In this document: positions 32,681-33,601 of the stretch, one piece after another | How the letters are laid out: every line of letters begins with the position of its first letter | Numbering within the stretch: position 1 is the first letter of the stretch | NCBI GenBank assembly: GCA_964358645.1 | Contig: CAYHPW010000027.1 | Location: 1-33,601, forward strand | Direction of reading: 5' to 3' | Source: JBBTDV01 sp038042605 | GTDB lineage: Bacteria > Bdellovibrionota > UBA1018 | Length of the DNA stretch: 33,601 nt | Position numbers and translations under genes: made by a program | Notes under the pieces: generated by a model | Databases searched by the model: none | Told to the model about the DNA's origin: nothing | The model's input: the letters and a program-made list of their open reading frames with translations, nothing else

Positions 32681-33223
32681 TTACTCATCACTTCCGAAAT
32701 TGCTTGAGATCAAATAGACAAGTTCTTGGTTTTTTGTATCCACTGCAGCAACGATGTATGCATAAGTATTATTTCCACTGCCTGAGCCGGTAATTATAAT
32801 CATTCCTGCCTGCAGTGCCACCATCATAGCATTTGTAAGTTTATTGTAGTCGTCTAAGTCTAAGTTGTGGCTTATACCTTCTGCAATATCAGCTTTGACT
32901 TGTTTAAGACTGCAGTTCTTGTCAAGAACCCCAAGATCATACCCATCTTCGTCACCAGTGATTGGAAAGTCTCTATGTAGTGTAGACTTCAAAACGCGTA
33001 TGTATAGATCTTCCAAGCTCTCATATGGTTTTTGTTCTGGTTTGAACTTGACCACCTTGTAAGTATTAGCTGCAAAAAAGTTCTCTTTAGAAAGCTTGCT
33101 TGCAATAGTGTCTAGGGGGTTTAACGCTGGATTTGTTGGCTCCTTAATGCTTTTAAGGGTATGGGCAAATGTATTAGTTGCTATTATAAGGGAAGCAACA
33201 CCCGTAAGAATAAGTTTTTTCAT
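32681..33223 (-). CDS. Small exported protein, first gene of a pair
   Basis: A 180-residue protein with a signal peptide (KKLILTGVASLIIATNTFA) cut before HTLKS, and GGAG seven bases before the ATG. The mature part is polar, with an acidic stretch (ITGDEDGYDLGVLDKNC), a helical region and a Gly-rich turn (ITGSGSGNNTYAYIVAAVD) before the C-terminus. One cysteine only. A periplasmic or secreted role is likely from the signal; nothing more can be said. The 190 bases upstream hold no recognisable gene. Confidence 0.65.
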   Translation of the reverse strand: MKKLILTGVASLIIATNTFAHTLKSIKEPTNPALNPLDTIASKLSKENFFAANTYKVVKFKPEQKPYESLEDLYIRVLKSTLHRDFPITGDEDGYDLGVLDKNCSLKQVKADIAEGISHNLDLDDYNKLTNAMMVALQAGMIIITGSGSGNNTYAYIVAAVDTKNQELVYLISSNFGSDE

Positions 33224-33411
33224 AAAGATACTCCATATTGTCCCAAGTTTGTAGGAGAGCCCATCTCGCCTGACGCTCTGGGATCGTTAATAAAATAAAC
33301 AAGAGGTGTGTATAACGGTCTGCCGTATTGCGCAATAGTTTTTTACACATCGCGTGGTTATATTGAGCCGTTCACGAGCTCATCCAGATTTAACTAAGAC
33401 GGCCGCCTCCC

Positions 33412-33567
33412 ATGGGTCCTTGTGCTCAAGCCCCTGGTGGTCCTACGCCAGCTGCTAAGCCTGCGGCTTTAAATGATGCGAGCATTGAACTTAGTTCTGA
33501 GCCCGGAGTTGCATCAGACTTACCAAACCAAAGCCCGGTTGATTCAAAGAAATTCTTGGTGAAATAA
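33412..33567 (+). CDS. Possible short protein near the window end
   Basis: A 51-residue frame, rich in Ala, Pro and Ser (AQAPGGPTPAAKPAA), beginning at an ATG without a ribosome site and ending at a TAA at 33565-33567. The composition is like a disordered linker or the tail of a lost gene. An upstream in-frame stop at 33391 rules out a longer version. The 188 bases before it hold nothing else that I can support. Confidence 0.2.
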   Translation: MGPCAQAPGGPTPAAKPAALNDASIELSSEPGVASDLPNQSPVDSKKFLVK

Positions 33568-33601
33568 CTCTTTATCTTCCGGTACTCCCTGCCCCAGCTT
33601 A

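Noticed and set aside
1..33601. CRISPR array or insertion sequence
   Set aside because: No regularly spaced repeats with unique spacers and no transposase or terminal inverted repeats were seen; the tandem repeats present are coding or very short.

Overview
This window comes from a Gram-negative bacterium that I cannot place more precisely. Support for this comes from several lipobox signal peptides, other Sec-type signal peptides, an undecaprenyl-diphosphate phosphatase and one protein that looks like an outer-membrane beta-barrel. The housekeeping genes (Mrp, PdxH, aconitase A, OtsA, an HU-like protein, LOG, UppP, tRNA-Leu) are ordinary proteobacterial-type genes. The deoxyhypusine-synthase-like enzyme and the unusual secreted repeat proteins suggest a lineage away from the well-studied model Proteobacteria.

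Layout. Positions 1-3833 hold the 3' end of mrp, a very basic small protein, a ferredoxin transcribed divergently from a metallophosphoesterase, a type II toxin-antitoxin-like pair, and pdxH. Positions 3939-7426 are a minus-strand block: tryptophanase, a broken Fic gene carrying a 13-bp tandem repeat, and a secreted papain-like cysteine protease. Positions 7567-16143 are a plus-strand run of five exported proteins: an S41 protease-like lipoprotein, a probable beta-barrel, a lipoprotein with calcium-loop motifs, a 768-residue protein with strict four-residue periodicity, and a small lipoprotein. Positions 16070-21240 hold two small coiled-coil proteins, two small unknown genes, otsA, a secreted protein made of about 27 AQK-type tetrapeptides, and a PIG-V-like membrane mannosyltransferase. 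Positions 21243-29491 form one long minus-strand run, in transcription order: uppP, a lipoprotein joining a HAD phosphatase to a NADAR-like domain, acnA, a small gene, LOG, an HU-like gene with its own promoter and terminator, and a deoxyhypusine-synthase homologue with its own promoter. After tRNA-Leu(UAG) at 29658-29741 lies a region of decayed or short mobile-type genes: an N-terminally damaged BrnT/BrnA-like pair and the tail of another antitoxin. The window ends with a secreted protein containing a run of ten C's and two small exported proteins.

How the genes may work together. The 7.5-16.1 kb run is the most system-like part. Its products are all predicted to leave the cytoplasm, two of the genes overlap, and the spacing is tight, so a shared envelope or surface assembly is a reasonable inference, though no function can be named. 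The most unusual single gene is the HAD-NADAR lipoprotein beside uppP. A recurring theme is tetrapeptide periodicity: it appears in three exported proteins (about 10.65 kb, 13.3-14.6 kb and 19.5-19.9 kb). All calls rest on reading the sequence; no database search was run.
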